The position numbers and the translations under genes are program-made. This document shows, one piece after another, positions 44,606 to 58,781 of a DNA stretch of 64,000 bases (positions are counted from its first letter, which is position 1; every line of letters begins with the position of its first letter). Origin of the DNA: Ruegeria profundi (GTDB lineage Bacteria; Pseudomonadota; Alphaproteobacteria; Rhodobacterales; Rhodobacteraceae); NCBI RefSeq assembly GCF_001507545.1, contig NZ_LQBP01000005.1:306102-370101 (forward strand), read 5' to 3'. A model generated the notes under the pieces. The model made no database searches. It saw only the letters and a program-made list of their open reading frames with translations, and had not been told where the DNA came from.

Positions 44606-45304
44606 ATGGCAAAACTCGGTAAACGTACCCGCGCTGCGCGCGAAGCTGTCGCCGGCAAGGAAAACCTGTCGGTTGAAGAAGCTGTTGCCCTGGTCAAAGG
44701 CAACGCAACCTCGAAATTCGACGAGACCATCGAAATCGCGATGAACCTCGGCGTTGACACCCGTCACGCAGACCAGATGGTGCGCGGCGTTGTCGGTCTG
44801 CCGAACGGCACCGGCAAAGCGATGCGCGTTGCTGTTTTCGCGCGTGGCCCCAAGGCAGACGAAGCAAAAGAAGCCGGTGCAGATATCGTTGGCGCAGAAG
44901 ACCTGATGGAAACCATTCAGGGCGGCACCATCGACTTCGATCGCTGCATTGCCACCCCGGACATGATGCCGATCGTCGGCCGTCTGGGTAAGGTTCTGGG
45001 CCCTCGTAACCTGATGCCGAACCCCAAAGTTGGCACCGTGACCATGGACGTGAAAGCGGCCGTCGAAGCAGCCAAGGGCGGTGAAGTTCAGTTCAAGGCG
45101 GAAAAAGGCGGCGTTGTGCATGCCGGCGTCGGCAAAGCGTCCTTCGACGAAGCCAAGCTGGTCGAAAACGTCCGTGCGTTTGTCTCGGCTGTGGCCAAGG
45201 CCAAGCCGTCAGGCGCCAAGGGCACCTACATGAAGAAAATCGCACTCAGCTCGACCATGGGCCCGGGTGTGACATTGGACGTCGCAGCTGCTGCAGGCGA
45301 ATAA
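44606..45304 (+). CDS. rplA: 50S ribosomal protein L1
   Basis: 232 residues. [20 protein letters not shown] is followed by the L1 signature region [20 protein letters not shown]. It forms the L1 stalk and likely represses its own mRNA. Second gene of rplKA, ending at a terminator; in many bacteria rplJL would follow here. Confidence 0.98.
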   Translation: MAKLGKRTRAAREAVAGKENLSVEEAVALVKGNATSKFDETIEIAMNLGVDTRHADQMVRGVVGLPNGTGKAMRVAVFARGPKADEAKEAGADIVGAEDLMETIQGGTIDFDRCIATPDMMPIVGRLGKVLGPRNLMPNPKVGTVTMDVKAAVEAAKGGEVQFKAEKGGVVHAGVGKASFDEAKLVENVRAFVSAVAKAKPSGAKGTYMKKIALSSTMGPGVTLDVAAAAGE

Positions 45305-45329
45305 GCGGCGACCAAGCGCTGAAAACTAC

Positions 45330-45360
45330 AACCCGGGGTGCAAACGCAGCCCGGGTTTTC
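45330..45360 (+). terminator. Intrinsic terminator of rplKA
   Basis: AACCCGGG (45330-45337) and CCCGGGTT (45350-45357) with a 12-base loop, followed by a T-run (TTTTC). Confidence 0.85.
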
Positions 45361-45377
45361 TGCATCTCGAAAACCCG

Positions 45378-46457
45378 TCAGTAATAGGCGCGCAATACGC
45401 TGGCCTCACGTGCACTGATCGTTTTCGCGGCTGTATGCCGGAAGGCATCACTCATACTGTTCATCGACGGGAAAAGAGCGAGGATTTCAGCCCTCTGCGG
45501 AGATGACAGTGCATGTTCAGCAATGTCCCCAAAATAATAGCTTTCGGTCAGCGCACCGTTCGACCGAATGATGTGGTGCTGGTCAAACATGAAATGCGTA
45601 TACGTGATGCGATCAGTCTCGCAAATGGAAATACCCGGAATACCGCACAGGTGCTTTGCGGCGACGAAAACTTCGGATGAACCGAAAAGCATGTCGGTTG
45701 CAGGGGACTGAATCAGGATGCGGTGTTGTTGCGACACCACCAGCTTTTGCGTGTTCCCGATGATGCCGGTTTCAATGACGACCGGTGCAAATGGGCCGAA
45801 ACCGTGAACCTCGGTTGATCCGATCCACCAGATCGGCTGCAGTCCGCTGTCACGCGTCCAGACGCGCTGACCTTTCCCAAGGTTTTGCACCTCAACTGCG
45901 CCATGTTCCGTTTCGATCAGTGTTCCGGGCCCAAAGCAGGTAACGAAGCTAGAGTAGGCGGATGACCCGTCATTCGAACCGCCAACCTTGATGTAAGACG
46001 TGCCGGAATCCAAAGGCGCAGATGTGCTGTATCCCCAAACATCCTGTGTGACTCCGTTCTTGGAAAACACATAGATGTCGATCTCGGGTCCAGTAGGGTT
46101 TCCGTCTCCATCCAGTGCTCGCACTCGAATTATGGATTCGGATTCGACTTGTGTGCCATTCGCGACAATCCCACCGCCATCCGTGATGACGTGGCGGGAC
46201 TCCAGATCATCATTAAAGACATTTCGGCCACCTCTTGTGTCATTCAATGTCACGGTGGTTCCTGTCCCGGCAGAATAAGAAAACACGGTGCCGTTTGGTG
46301 TGTCTGAATTGTTTATGATCGGATTGTTGACAATGCTTCCGTTGGGGCTCGATGTTACGATCAGACTTGCGTTGTCCTGGGCGAAAAAGCTGCGAAGTGC
46401 CATCTGTGGCAAATTACCTTCTATATAACGGATATTTTTGGATTTTTTATTTGACAA
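45378..46457 (-). CDS. Hint-domain (hedgehog/intein-like) protein
   Basis: 359 residues. The N-terminal ~150 residues are low-complexity, Ser/Thr/Asn/Gly-rich (e.g. NGSIVNNPIINNSDTPNGT), like extracellular or RTX-associated regions. The C-terminal Hint_2 domain begins VTCFGPGTLIETEHGAVEVQ, continues with RVWTRDSGLQPIWWIGS and ends near HIIRSNGALTESYYFG. The Hint cysteine is present; no C-terminal His-Asn intein end follows, so protein splicing is unlikely and self-cleavage is possible. The family is abundant in roseobacters. Base composition is AT-richer than the neighbouring ribosomal genes, suggesting later insertion. Confidence 0.85.
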   Translation of the reverse strand: MSNKKSKNIRYIEGNLPQMALRSFFAQDNASLIVTSSPNGSIVNNPIINNSDTPNGTVFSYSAGTGTTVTLNDTRGGRNVFNDDLESRHVITDGGGIVANGTQVESESIIRVRALDGDGNPTGPEIDIYVFSKNGVTQDVWGYSTSAPLDSGTSYIKVGGSNDGSSAYSSFVTCFGPGTLIETEHGAVEVQNLGKGQRVWTRDSGLQPIWWIGSTEVHGFGPFAPVVIETGIIGNTQKLVVSQQHRILIQSPATDMLFGSSEVFVAAKHLCGIPGISICETDRITYTHFMFDQHHIIRSNGALTESYYFGDIAEHALSSPQRAEILALFPSMNSMSDAFRHTAAKTISAREASVLRAYY

Positions 46458-46556
46458 CCATAGATCGGTTTTAGGCGCAACTAGAAATACAAATGCGGTT
46501 TGGCGTCAGTACTGGGCTTATATCTTTGTGCTGCTCAGGCAGAGCCATCCCAAGGG

Positions 46557-47573
46557 TCAATCCGTGCTGAACGCCGCCCTAAGCCGAAGATGCAGCCGAT
46601 GTTTTTTCCGATCTTCGAAAGGGCTGCATGTAAAATCCGTTTGCCAAAGACGCAGCCAGTCTTTCAAAAGTCGGCCACGCAGGCAGCACTCGAGGATCTC
46701 AGGGTCTATCGGGTGTCGGTATTGACGAAAGAACATGTCCTTGTTCTTGCGCAGCACCCCACTTCGGTCGATCTCGGATGCGGGGCCGTCCCGAAAGATA
46801 TCGGCTTTCAGCAAGTCAACGATATCGTAGACGGCCAGCTTGTCGCGCGCTTCTGTGAAATCAAGGCCAATGACTGTGCCCGAACCCATGATCAGGTTGT
46901 CGCCGTGAAAATCTCCGTGAGAGAATACGCGAATGTCCGGTCGGTTCTTAAGCCGCTTTGCCTGTGACAAGAACGCGTCGATCATTGGCTTGCTGGCTTC
47001 TTCGATATGCAAGGGCAGCGCGGTAGACAGGTCATTGATGCTGTCTGTCATCCATCGTGGACGAAAGGCATATTCGGTTGGTGCCTGAAAGCTGTGCAGG
47101 GTATTCAGCCAGGACCCAGCGCGCCGATACACCTGGGCCACCTGGTCATCGTTCGAGCTGTTGTAGATGTAGTCCACAGCTGTTGGCCGGTCGATGAATT
47201 CCGTGACCATAAACGCGCCATGCGGGGCTAAATAGACCGGACGTACGACCCGATTAGTTTCGTTACCCTTGAAGTGGTCCGAAAGCCGGGTCAGGACGTC
47301 GAATTCCTTGCTCAGCCGCCCCGTCTCGGGTGAGAGGGTGTCAATCTTCAAGGCAAAGGGCCGCCCCGATTTTTCGATTTTCCAAACCAGCCGGGAAGCC
47401 GGGAAAGCGTGCGATCGGTAGATGCAGGTAACGTCCTTTACCGAGCTGTTGACTTGCGCCCGTGCGAATTCCTCGGCATAGGTGCTGGCCATGTCGTATT
47501 CATCAAGGGTTGGCGTCGGCATGGTCTGGTGGTTCAGCGTTTCAAAAACAGGTTGCGGAAACTGCAGCGCCAA
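46557..47573 (-). CDS. APH-family phosphotransferase-like kinase
   Basis: 338 residues of the aminoglycoside phosphotransferase/choline kinase fold. The catalytic loop is FSHGDFHGDNLIM (HGDxHxxN) and the metal-binding segment VIGLDFTEARDK (D). An N-lobe lysine lies in FALKIDTLSP. The substrate is unknown; family members phosphorylate aminoglycosides, choline, sugars or homoserine, and location gives no hint. It lies beside the Hint gene on the same strand, 99 bases upstream. Confidence 0.75.
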   Translation of the reverse strand: MALQFPQPVFETLNHQTMPTPTLDEYDMASTYAEEFARAQVNSSVKDVTCIYRSHAFPASRLVWKIEKSGRPFALKIDTLSPETGRLSKEFDVLTRLSDHFKGNETNRVVRPVYLAPHGAFMVTEFIDRPTAVDYIYNSSNDDQVAQVYRRAGSWLNTLHSFQAPTEYAFRPRWMTDSINDLSTALPLHIEEASKPMIDAFLSQAKRLKNRPDIRVFSHGDFHGDNLIMGSGTVIGLDFTEARDKLAVYDIVDLLKADIFRDGPASEIDRSGVLRKNKDMFFRQYRHPIDPEILECCLRGRLLKDWLRLWQTDFTCSPFEDRKKHRLHLRLRAAFSTD

Positions 47574-47932
47574 ACAGACAGGAAGGGCTTTGACATGTCA
47601 ATCACGCGATCCTGAAAGGATTTCGTGCGAAATTGCCCGCACGGTGCAAAGGGTCAATTTACCCCTTGGAAACCCCTGTCATCTGCCCTAAAGAGAGTTA
47701 CGAGATAAAGCGTGCGATTCGTCGTGCGCTTTATTTCGTTTCGTCCAAGACGGTGGGTGGGTCCAACCGGCCCCTTAATTCCCTGCCTGAGACGGGTAAG
47801 ACCAAAGAATTCTGGGGGTCCAACCCTCGGGCGTGTTTTGGCCAATCCCGTAACAACGGACCTGAACGCCGGGGCGTGAGCCGCGGCAAATATGAGCCGG
47901 GGTGAGGTATCGCCCCTAACTTGGAGAGAACT
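47574..47932 (+). other. 359-base spacer: rplJ leader
   Basis: It holds a possible -35 TTGACA (47590-47595) with a poor -10, then a long leader before rplJ with a terminator-like hairpin (47705-47734, listed separately). The stretch 47855-47905 is GC-rich with repeated GAGCCG, where the L10 autoregulatory site would be expected. No gene is seen. Confidence 0.4.
47705..47734 (+). promoter_or_regulatory. Terminator-like UUCG hairpin in the rplJ leader (possible attenuator)
   Basis: ATAAAGCGTGCGA, loop TTCG, TCGTGCGCTTTAT: a 13-bp stem with two G-U pairs and a UUCG tetraloop, followed by the T-rich TTCGTTTCGT. It lies about 200 bases before the rplJ GTG. It could attenuate rplJL-rpoBC or be the 3' end of a small RNA. 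Confidence 0.6.
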
Positions 47933-48451
47933 GTGGATAGAGCCCAGAAAGAGAAAGTGGTCGAGGAACTCGGCCAAATCTTCGAAAGCTCTGGCGTCGT
48001 AGTGGTTGCTCACTACGCCGGTCTGACAGTTGCCGAGATGCAGGACCTTCGCGCACGTGCTCGTGACGCGGGCGGCTCCGTGCGTGTTGCCAAGAACAGG
48101 CTCGCCAAAATCGCCCTTGAGGGTAAGCCGTGTGAAAGCATGGCCGACCTGCTGACAGGGATGACCGTTCTGACCTACTCCGAGGACCCCGTGGCAGCAG
48201 CCAAGGTGGCCGAGGACTTCGCCAAGGATAACAAGAAATTTGAAATCCTCGGCGGTGCAATGGGCGAGAACGCTCTGGACCGCAAAGGCGTCGAAACAGT
48301 TTCGAAAATGCCGTCCCGTGAAGAGCTTATTGCTTCGATCGTTGGCTGCATTGGCGCACCTGCTTCGAACATCGCCGGCGCGATTGGCGCACCTGCAAGC
48401 AACATCGCAAGCATCCTTTCCACCATCGAAGAGAAGGCGGAAGCTGCGTAA
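47933..48451 (+). CDS. rplJ: 50S ribosomal protein L10
   Basis: 172 residues beginning with GTG ([14 protein letters not shown] in family terms: VDRAQKEK), with GGAGAG five bases upstream; this decides it over a TTG four codons earlier. L10 features are [20 protein letters not shown] and [12 protein letters not shown]. The C-terminal helix has a duplicated IGAPASNIA segment and ends [13 protein letters not shown], which anchors L7/L12 dimers. Confidence 0.97.
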   Translation: MDRAQKEKVVEELGQIFESSGVVVVAHYAGLTVAEMQDLRARARDAGGSVRVAKNRLAKIALEGKPCESMADLLTGMTVLTYSEDPVAAAKVAEDFAKDNKKFEILGGAMGENALDRKGVETVSKMPSREELIASIVGCIGAPASNIAGAIGAPASNIASILSTIEEKAEAA

Positions 48452-48530
48452 GCGGTTGGCACTGAATGATCTGCGTGGGGCATATGCCCTGACGTTGGAA
48501 CACACACTGTAAACGGAAAGAGCTGATAAA

Positions 48531-48908
48531 ATGGCTGATCTGAAAGCACTCGCAGAAAGCATCGTGGGTCTGACCCTGCTGGAAGCACAAGAACTGAAAA
48601 CCATCCTCAAAGACGAATACGGCATCGAGCCCGCAGCTGGCGGCGCCGTAATGGTCGCAGGTGGAGCTGGCGATGCCGGTGGCGCAGCCGAGGAAGAGAA
48701 AACCGAATTCGACGTCGTTCTGAAGAACGCCGGCGCTTCGAAAATCAACGTCATCAAAGAAGTTCGCGGCATCACCGGCCTGGGCCTGAAAGAAGCCAAG
48801 GAACTGGTCGAAGCTGGCGGCAAGATCAAAGAAGCTGTGTCGAAAGACGAAGCCGAAGAGATCAAAGGCAAGCTGGAAGCAGCTGGTGCCGAGGTCGAAC
48901 TGGCCTAA
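48531..48908 (+). CDS. rplL: 50S ribosomal protein L7/L12
   Basis: 125 residues. The N-terminal dimer domain ([20 protein letters not shown]) is joined by an Ala/Gly hinge ([15 protein letters not shown]) to the C-terminal domain with the factor-binding [15 protein letters not shown]. It recruits EF-G, EF-Tu and other GTPases. rpoB lies 249 bases further on the same strand. Confidence 0.98.
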   Translation: MADLKALAESIVGLTLLEAQELKTILKDEYGIEPAAGGAVMVAGGAGDAGGAAEEEKTEFDVVLKNAGASKINVIKEVRGITGLGLKEAKELVEAGGKIKEAVSKDEAEEIKGKLEAAGAEVELA

Positions 48909-48946
48909 ATCTGTCCAGTGGCGCATCCCTGATGCGTCGGAAATTT

Positions 48947-48976
48947 GGCTGGGTCCGGAGAAATCCGGGTCCAGCC
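48947..48976 (+). other. GAAA-tetraloop hairpin between rplL and rpoB
   Basis: GGCTGGGTCCGGA (48947-48959), GAAA loop, TCCGGGTCCAGCC (48964-48976): 13 pairs with two G-U. No T-run follows, so it suits a processing, stability or attenuation element in the L12-beta spacer. It is 39 bases after the rplL stop. Confidence 0.7.
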
Positions 48977-48982
48977 GAACCT

Positions 48983-49023
48983 GTCTTAGAAAGGGCCTCA
49001 CAAGCTGGGGCGTTTTCTAAGAC
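48983..49023 (+). other. Second hairpin between rplL and rpoB
   Basis: GTCTTAGAAA (48983-48992) pairs with TTTCTAAGAC (49014-49023) over 10 bp around a 21-base loop. It directly follows the GAAA hairpin; together they resemble the paired structures of the Escherichia coli rplL-rpoB attenuator and RNase III region. The rest of the spacer to 49157 shows only the rpoB ribosome site. Confidence 0.6.
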
Positions 49024-49157
49024 GCGGTTCGCGGGTCGGGAGGCTGCCTTCGGGACGGTGGCCATGAATTGATCCGGACGTGTCGTCTCGAATGTGCAAG
49101 GCGCCGGGGCCCGACGGCGTCTTTGCCCGCTGAGAACATCGAAAGGTGACATCTGAC

Positions 49158-53294
<4,137 letters not shown>

Positions 53295-53585
53295 ATGCAG
53301 CTTAAGCGGCTCGCTATCTCTGCGGCTCTTATCGGAGCGGGTTTTCTGGCAGGTATCTTTGCCAGCACCCGTACAACTGAGTTGGTGCTTAACTACAGAG
53401 ATGGCGTGCTGGTTGGCGGTACAGTGACGAATGAGTTTGTTGGCTCGTTCGTTCCCGCCGACGAGATCGCAACAGCTGCGTGTCGTACTCAAACCGACCT
53501 TCTGAATTTTGACATTACACACGCCATTCTGACGACTTCTAAGTATCAGTTTGACTGTGTGGAACCTGGAAAGGATGCCTCATGA
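53295..53585 (+). CDS. Small membrane-anchored or exported protein between rpoB and rpoC
   Basis: 96 residues. The N-terminus [20 protein letters not shown] is a signal anchor or signal peptide (positive start, hydrophobic 6-23); the remaining ~70 residues are polar with C63 and C88, which could form a periplasmic disulfide. The ATG follows the rpoB TAA with no gap, and its TGA overlaps the rpoC ATG (ATGA), so it is translated between the two polymerase subunits. I recognise no family. Codon choice looks less biased than in rpoB and rpoC. A ribosome site for it would lie inside the end of rpoB (GGTTGAGGAA). Confidence 0.8.
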   Translation: MQLKRLAISAALIGAGFLAGIFASTRTTELVLNYRDGVLVGGTVTNEFVGSFVPADEIATAACRTQTDLLNFDITHAILTTSKYQFDCVEPGKDAS

Positions 53586-56500
53586 ACCAGGAAATCACCA
53601 ACAACCCGTTCAACCCGCTGACGCCCCCGAAGGTTTTCGACGAGATCAAGGTCTCGTTGGCGTCGCCCGAGCGGATTCTGTCTTGGTCCTATGGCGAGAT
53701 CAAGAAACCCGAAACCATCAACTACCGGACGTTCAAGCCCGAGCGTGACGGTCTGTTCTGCGCGCGTATCTTTGGCCCGATCAAAGATTACGAATGTCTG
53801 TGCGGCAAATATAAGCGGATGAAGTATCGTGGCGTTGTCTGCGAGAAGTGTGGCGTGGAAGTCACCCTGCAGAAAGTCCGCCGCGAGCGTATGGGCCACA
53901 TCGAACTGGCCGCGCCTGTTGCGCATATCTGGTTCCTGAAATCGCTGCCGTCCCGCATCGGTCTGATGCTGGACATGACGCTGCGCGATCTGGAACGCGT
54001 TCTGTACTTTGAAAACTACGTCGTTATCGAGCCCGGTCTGACTGACCTGACCTACGGCCAGATGCTGACCGAAGAAGAGTACATGGACGCGCAGGATGCC
54101 TACGGCATGGACGCGTTCACCGCGAATATAGGTGCCGAAGCCATCCGTGAGATGCTGGCCCAGATCGATCTGGAAGCCGAAGCCGAGCAGCTGCGCGCTG
54201 ATCTGGCCGAAGCAACTGGCGAGCTGAAGCCCAAGAAGATCATCAAGCGTTTGAAGGTTGTTGAATCCTTCCTCGAGTCGGGCAACCGGCCTGAATGGAT
54301 GGTGATGACCGTGATCCCGGTCATTCCGCCGGAACTGCGTCCGCTGGTTCCGCTGGATGGTGGCCGTTTTGCGACCTCGGATCTGAACGATCTGTATCGC
54401 CGCGTCATCAACCGGAACAACCGTCTGAAGCGTCTGATCGAGCTGCGCGCGCCTGACATCATCGTCCGCAACGAAAAGCGGATGCTGCAGGAATCCGTGG
54501 ACGCTCTGTTCGACAACGGCCGTCGTGGCCGCGTGATCACCGGCGCCAACAAGCGTCCGCTGAAATCGCTTTCGGACATGCTGAAGGGCAAGCAGGGCCG
54601 CTTCCGTCAGAACCTTCTGGGTAAGCGCGTCGACTTCTCGGGCCGTTCGGTCATCGTGACTGGTCCGGAACTCAAGCTGCACCAGTGTGGTCTGCCCAAG
54701 AAGATGGCGCTGGAGCTGTTCAAGCCGTTCATCTACTCGCGCCTTGAAGCCAAGGGTCTGTCTTCAACCGTGAAGCAGGCGAAGAAACTGGTTGAGAAAG
54801 AGCGTCCCGAAGTATGGGATATCCTCGACGAGGTGATCCGCGAACACCCTGTCATGCTGAACCGTGCGCCGACGCTGCACCGTCTTGGCATTCAGGCGTT
54901 CGAACCGGTTCTGATCGAAGGTAAAGCCATCCAGCTGCACCCGCTGGTCTGTTCGGCCTTTAACGCCGACTTCGACGGGGACCAGATGGCGGTTCACGTC
55001 CCGCTGAGCCTTGAGGCCCAGCTGGAAGCGCGTGTTCTGATGATGTCGACGAACAACGTTCTGTCGCCTGCAAACGGTGCGCCCATTATCGTTCCGTCGC
55101 AGGACATGATCCTTGGCCTCTACTATGTGACCCTGGAACGCGAAGGCATGCCGGGTGAAGGCAAGGTCTTTGGGTCGATCGAAGAAGTTCAGCACGCGCT
55201 GGACGCGGGTGAGGTGCATCTGCACTCGAAAATCACTGCGCGGATCACGCAGATCGACGACGAAGGCAACGAAGTTCAGAAGCGGTATGAAACCACTCCG
55301 GGCCGTCTGCGTCTGGGTGCCTTGCTGCCAATGAACAACAAAGCGCCGTTCGAGCTGGTCAACCGCTTGCTGCGGAAGAAAGAAGTGCAGCAGGTGATCG
55401 ACACCGTCTACCGTTACTGCGGTCAGAAAGAGTCGGTCATCTTCTGTGACCAAATCATGTCGATGGGCTTCAAGGAAGCGTTCAAGGCGGGCATTTCGTT
55501 CGGTAAGGACGACATGGTCATTCCGAACGACAAGTGGGGCATTGTTGATGACACCCGCAACCAGGTGAAAGACTTTGAACAGCAGTACATGGACGGCCTG
55601 ATCACTCAGGGTGAAAAGTACAACAAAGTCGTCGATGCCTGGTCGAAGTGTAACGACCGCGTGACCGAGGCGATGATGAGCACCATCTCGGACGTCGCCA
55701 AGGCCGAAGACGGGTCGGACATGGAACCGAACTCGGTCTACATGATGGCCCACTCGGGTGCGCGTGGTTCGGTCACTCAGATGAAACAGCTGGGCGGTAT
55801 GCGTGGCCTGATGGCCAAGCCGAACGGTGACATCATCGAGACGCCGATCATCTCGAACTTCAAGGAAGGTCTTACCGTTCTTGAATACTTCAACTCGACC
55901 CACGGTGCCCGTAAGGGTTTGTCGGATACCGCTCTGAAGACGGCGAACTCGGGGTATCTGACCCGTCGTCTGGTGGACGTGGCACAAGACTGCATCGTTC
56001 GTGAGATCGACTGTGGCACCGATCGTGCAATCACGGCCGAAGCCGCGGTAAACGATGGTGAGGTTGTCGCCTCGTTGGCCGAACGTGTGCTGGGCCGTGT
56101 GGCCGCCGATGACATCCTGCGTCCGGGCACGGATGAGGTGATCGTGGCTGCTGGTCAGCTGATTGATGAGCGCATGGCCGACACCATTGATGAAGCTGGC
56201 GTTCAGTCGGCCCGCATCCGTTCGCCTCTGACCTGTGAGTCCGAGGAAGGCGTCTGCGCGATGTGCTACGGTCGTGATCTGGCGCGCGGCACCATGGTGA
56301 ACACGGGTGAGGCTGTCGGCATCATCGCCGCCCAGTCCATTGGTGAACCCGGTACGCAGCTGACGATGCGGACCTTCCACATCGGTGGTGTTGCGCAAGG
56401 TGGTCAGCAGTCGTTCCAGGAAGCCAGCCAGGCAGGTGTCGTTTCGTTCGAGAACCCGCAGATTCTGGTCAATGCCGCAGGTGAAAGCCTGGTCATGGGC

Positions 56501-57823
56501 CGGAACATGAAGCTGGTAATCAAAGACGAACATGGCGAAGAGCGTGCAAGCCACAAGCTGGGCTACGGCTCTAAACTGTTCGTCAAGGACGGCACCAAGG
56601 TGGACCGCGGCGACAAGCTGTTCGAGTGGGATCCCTACACCCTGCCGATCATCGCCGAAAAAGCTGGTACTGCGAAGTATGTTGACCTTGTTTCGGGCCT
56701 TGCTGTCCGTGATGAGACTGACGAAGCAACCGGCATGACGCAGAAGATCGTGGTTGACTGGCGCGCCGCCCCCAAAGGCAGCGACCTCAAGCCCGAGATC
56801 ATTCTGGTCGGTGAAGATGGCGAACCGGTCCGCAATGACGCGGGCAACCCGGTTCACTATCCGATGTCGGTGGATGCGATCCTGTCGGTCGAAGACGGCC
56901 AGAAGATCGAAGCTGGTGACGTTGTCGCGCGTATCCCGCGTGAAGGCGCCAAGACCAAGGACATCACCGGTGGTCTGCCGCGTGTGGCCGAACTGTTCGA
57001 AGCGCGTCGTCCGAAAGATCACGCGATCATCGCAGAAGCCGATGGTTACGTGCGCTTTGGCCGCGACTACAAGAACAAGCGCCGCATCAGCATCGAACCG
57101 GCTGACGAGTCCATGGAGACCATCGAATACATGGTACCCAAGGGCAAGCACATCCCGGTCGCCGAAGGGGACTTCATCCAGAAGGGTGAATACCTGATGG
57201 ACGGTAACCCGGCTCCGCATGACATCCTGTCCATCATGGGTGTCGAAGCGCTGGCGGATTACATGATCGACGAGGTGCAGGACGTTTATCGCTTGCAGGG
57301 CGTGAAGATCAACGACAAGCACATCGAGGTCATCGTGCGCCAGATGCTGCAGAAGTGGGAGATCCTGGATTCAGGTGACACCACCCTGCTGAAAGGCGAG
57401 CATGTCGACAAGCAGGAGTTCGACGCGGCCAACGAGAAGACCATCGCGCGCGGTGGTCGTCCGGCACAGGGCGAGCCGATCCTGCTGGGGATCACCAAAG
57501 CCTCGTTGCAGACGCGTTCGTTCATCTCGGCGGCCTCGTTCCAGGAAACCACCCGCGTGCTGACCGAAGCGTCGGTACAGGGCAAAAAAGACAAACTGGT
57601 TGGCCTGAAAGAGAACGTCATCGTCGGACGTCTGATCCCCGCCGGTACCGGTGGCGCGACTCAGGCCGTGCGTCAGGTTGCGCAGTCCCGTGATAACGTC
57701 GTGATCGAAGCCCGCCGGGAAGAGGCCGAAGCCGCCGCCGCCCTGGCCGCTCCGACCATTGATGATGACATGGTTGGTGACGAGTTGGACGTTATGGTGG
57801 AGACTCCAGAAAGCCGCGAGTAA
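53582..57823 (+). CDS. rpoC: RNA polymerase subunit beta prime
   Basis: 1413 residues. The zinc-binding N-terminus has [20 protein letters not shown]; the active site is [16 protein letters not shown] second zinc site has [15 protein letters not shown] and the trigger-loop region [10 protein letters not shown]. The start overlaps the small gene before it. A GGAAAGGATG lies upstream. Ends at a strong terminator. Confidence 0.98.
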   Translation: MNQEITNNPFNPLTPPKVFDEIKVSLASPERILSWSYGEIKKPETINYRTFKPERDGLFCARIFGPIKDYECLCGKYKRMKYRGVVCEKCGVEVTLQKVRRERMGHIELAAPVAHIWFLKSLPSRIGLMLDMTLRDLERVLYFENYVVIEPGLTDLTYGQMLTEEEYMDAQDAYGMDAFTANIGAEAIREMLAQIDLEAEAEQLRADLAEATGELKPKKIIKRLKVVESFLESGNRPEWMVMTVIPVIPPELRPLVPLDGGRFATSDLNDLYRRVINRNNRLKRLIELRAPDIIVRNEKRMLQESVDALFDNGRRGRVITGANKRPLKSLSDMLKGKQGRFRQNLLGKRVDFSGRSVIVTGPELKLHQCGLPKKMALELFKPFIYSRLEAKGLSSTVKQAKKLVEKERPEVWDILDEVIREHPVMLNRAPTLHRLGIQAFEPVLIEGKAIQLHPLVCSAFNADFDGDQMAVHVPLSLEAQLEARVLMMSTNNVLSPANGAPIIVPSQDMILGLYYVTLEREGMPGEGKVFGSIEEVQHALDAGEVHLHSKITARITQIDDEGNEVQKRYETTPGRLRLGALLPMNNKAPFELVNRLLRKKEVQQVIDTVYRYCGQKESVIFCDQIMSMGFKEAFKAGISFGKDDMVIPNDKWGIVDDTRNQVKDFEQQYMDGLITQGEKYNKVVDAWSKCNDRVTEAMMSTISDVAKAEDGSDMEPNSVYMMAHSGARGSVTQMKQLGGMRGLMAKPNGDIIETPIISNFKEGLTVLEYFNSTHGARKGLSDTALKTANSGYLTRRLVDVAQDCIVREIDCGTDRAITAEAAVNDGEVVASLAERVLGRVAADDILRPGTDEVIVAAGQLIDERMADTIDEAGVQSARIRSPLTCESEEGVCAMCYGRDLARGTMVNTGEAVGIIAAQSIGEPGTQLTMRTFHIGGVAQGGQQSFQEASQAGVVSFENPQILVNAAGESLVMGRNMKLVIKDEHGEERASHKLGYGSKLFVKDGTKVDRGDKLFEWDPYTLPIIAEKAGTAKYVDLVSGLAVRDETDEATGMTQKIVVDWRAAPKGSDLKPEIILVGEDGEPVRNDAGNPVHYPMSVDAILSVEDGQKIEAGDVVARIPREGAKTKDITGGLPRVAELFEARRPKDHAIIAEADGYVRFGRDYKNKRRISIEPADESMETIEYMVPKGKHIPVAEGDFIQKGEYLMDGNPAPHDILSIMGVEALADYMIDEVQDVYRLQGVKINDKHIEVIVRQMLQKWEILDSGDTTLLKGEHVDKQEFDAANEKTIARGGRPAQGEPILLGITKASLQTRSFISAASFQETTRVLTEASVQGKKDKLVGLKENVIVGRLIPAGTGGATQAVRQVAQSRDNVVIEARREEAEAAAALAAPTIDDDMVGDELDVMVETPESRE

Positions 57824-57845
57824 CCTCTGACCGGAAGCAAGAAAG

Positions 57846-57874
57846 AAAGGCCCTGCGTACCCGCGGGGCCTTTT
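57846..57874 (+). terminator. Intrinsic terminator of the rpoBC operon
   Basis: AAAGGCCC (57846-57853) and GGGCCTTT (57866-57873) with a 12-base loop, ending in TTTTT. The spacer on to 58097 has no gene and presumably holds the next promoter. Confidence 0.9.
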
Positions 57875-58097
57875 TGCGTGCGGGCTCTGAAACTATCAGA
57901 AGTGTGTAACCCTCTAGGATTTGTGACCGGGTTCGCGAAAAACCCTGTTGATCTCAACCTACCTTGAGATTCGATAGTGACGCGGAGCATGCGGATTGAG
58001 CTATACCGTTCAGCTTGCGCCGTAGTGTGACGCCGCCAGCTTCTGCGGACGGTTGTGCAATTTGCTCACAATGACAATTCCAGCCCGGAGCTTGCGC

Positions 58098-58724
58098 ATG
58101 CACGTCCTGACCGTCCTCGACCATCCTAACCCCGCCTCGTTCAGTTCTGCCGTAGCCCGGCATTTCATGGATGGCGCCACGGCGGCGGGGCATTCGGTCG
58201 AGCTTGCAGACCTGCATGCGGAAGGTTTTGACCCGCGCTGGTCGATGGCCGACATTGAGCCGGACGGTCACATGTCCGCACTGCCGGACGTTGTTGCGGA
58301 GCAGGACAGGATTGCCCGGGCGGATGCAATCTGTCTTGTGTTTCCATTGTATTGGTGGGGCATGCCCGCGATGACCAAAGGGTGGGTTGACCGCGTTTGG
58401 AACTGGGGGTGGGCCTATGATCAGTTGGATGACCCCGAAAGATCGCTTCAACGGCCCCGATCCGGTGTTCTGTTGATCCCCGCTGGCGCGCGTTCAGATG
58501 AGATTGAGGGCGAAGGATACCTGGCTGCCATGGAAACGGCCTGGATGAAGGGAACATTCGGCTATTTTGGTTTTTCGCCCCGAAAGCTCGAACTGCTGTG
58601 TGGTGCGACGGGGTCCGAAAAACGGCGGCAGGTGCTGCTTGAAAAAAGCTACCGGGCGGGTTTGGACCTGCAACCTCCACGACAGGTTCGGCAGGGAGGA
58701 AAAAGTATAACGGTGCCTGGTTGA
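58098..58724 (+). CDS. NAD(P)H dehydrogenase (quinone)-like flavodoxin-fold oxidoreductase
   Basis: 208 residues of the NQO1/KefF/MdaB family (Flavodoxin_2). Begins MHVLTVLDHPNPASFSSAVA, the phosphate-binding loop for FAD/FMN, and has the family motif FPLYWWGMPAMTKGWVDRVW (20 residues) in the middle. It probably reduces quinones or acts as a regulatory subunit of a cation channel. ATG 58098 follows CGGAGC; a longer frame to 58053 is unlikely. It heads a trio of unrelated genes between rpoC and rpsL. Confidence 0.85.
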   Translation: MHVLTVLDHPNPASFSSAVARHFMDGATAAGHSVELADLHAEGFDPRWSMADIEPDGHMSALPDVVAEQDRIARADAICLVFPLYWWGMPAMTKGWVDRVWNWGWAYDQLDDPERSLQRPRSGVLLIPAGARSDEIEGEGYLAAMETAWMKGTFGYFGFSPRKLELLCGATGSEKRRQVLLEKSYRAGLDLQPPRQVRQGGKSITVPG

Positions 58725-58781
58725 CAACCCTACGGAGGGCGGGGCCAATGTCGCAAGAAATGCAGACCGGACCAGACCAAG

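Noticed and set aside
45378..46457. Full intein in the Hint protein
   Set aside because: There is no C-terminal His-Asn and no C-extein, and the N-terminal part is not an interrupted housekeeping protein.
47590..47601. TTGACATGTCAA as a further FNR box before the APH-like kinase and rplJ
   Set aside because: The half-sites are separated by only two bases instead of four, so it does not fit FNR; it is better read as a possible -35 element.
54764..57322. 852-codon antisense frame opposite rpoC, and similar ones opposite fusA (62264-63868) and rpoB (49266-51059)
   Set aside because: Same shadow effect; composition is rich in His, Arg, Gln and Val without domain structure.
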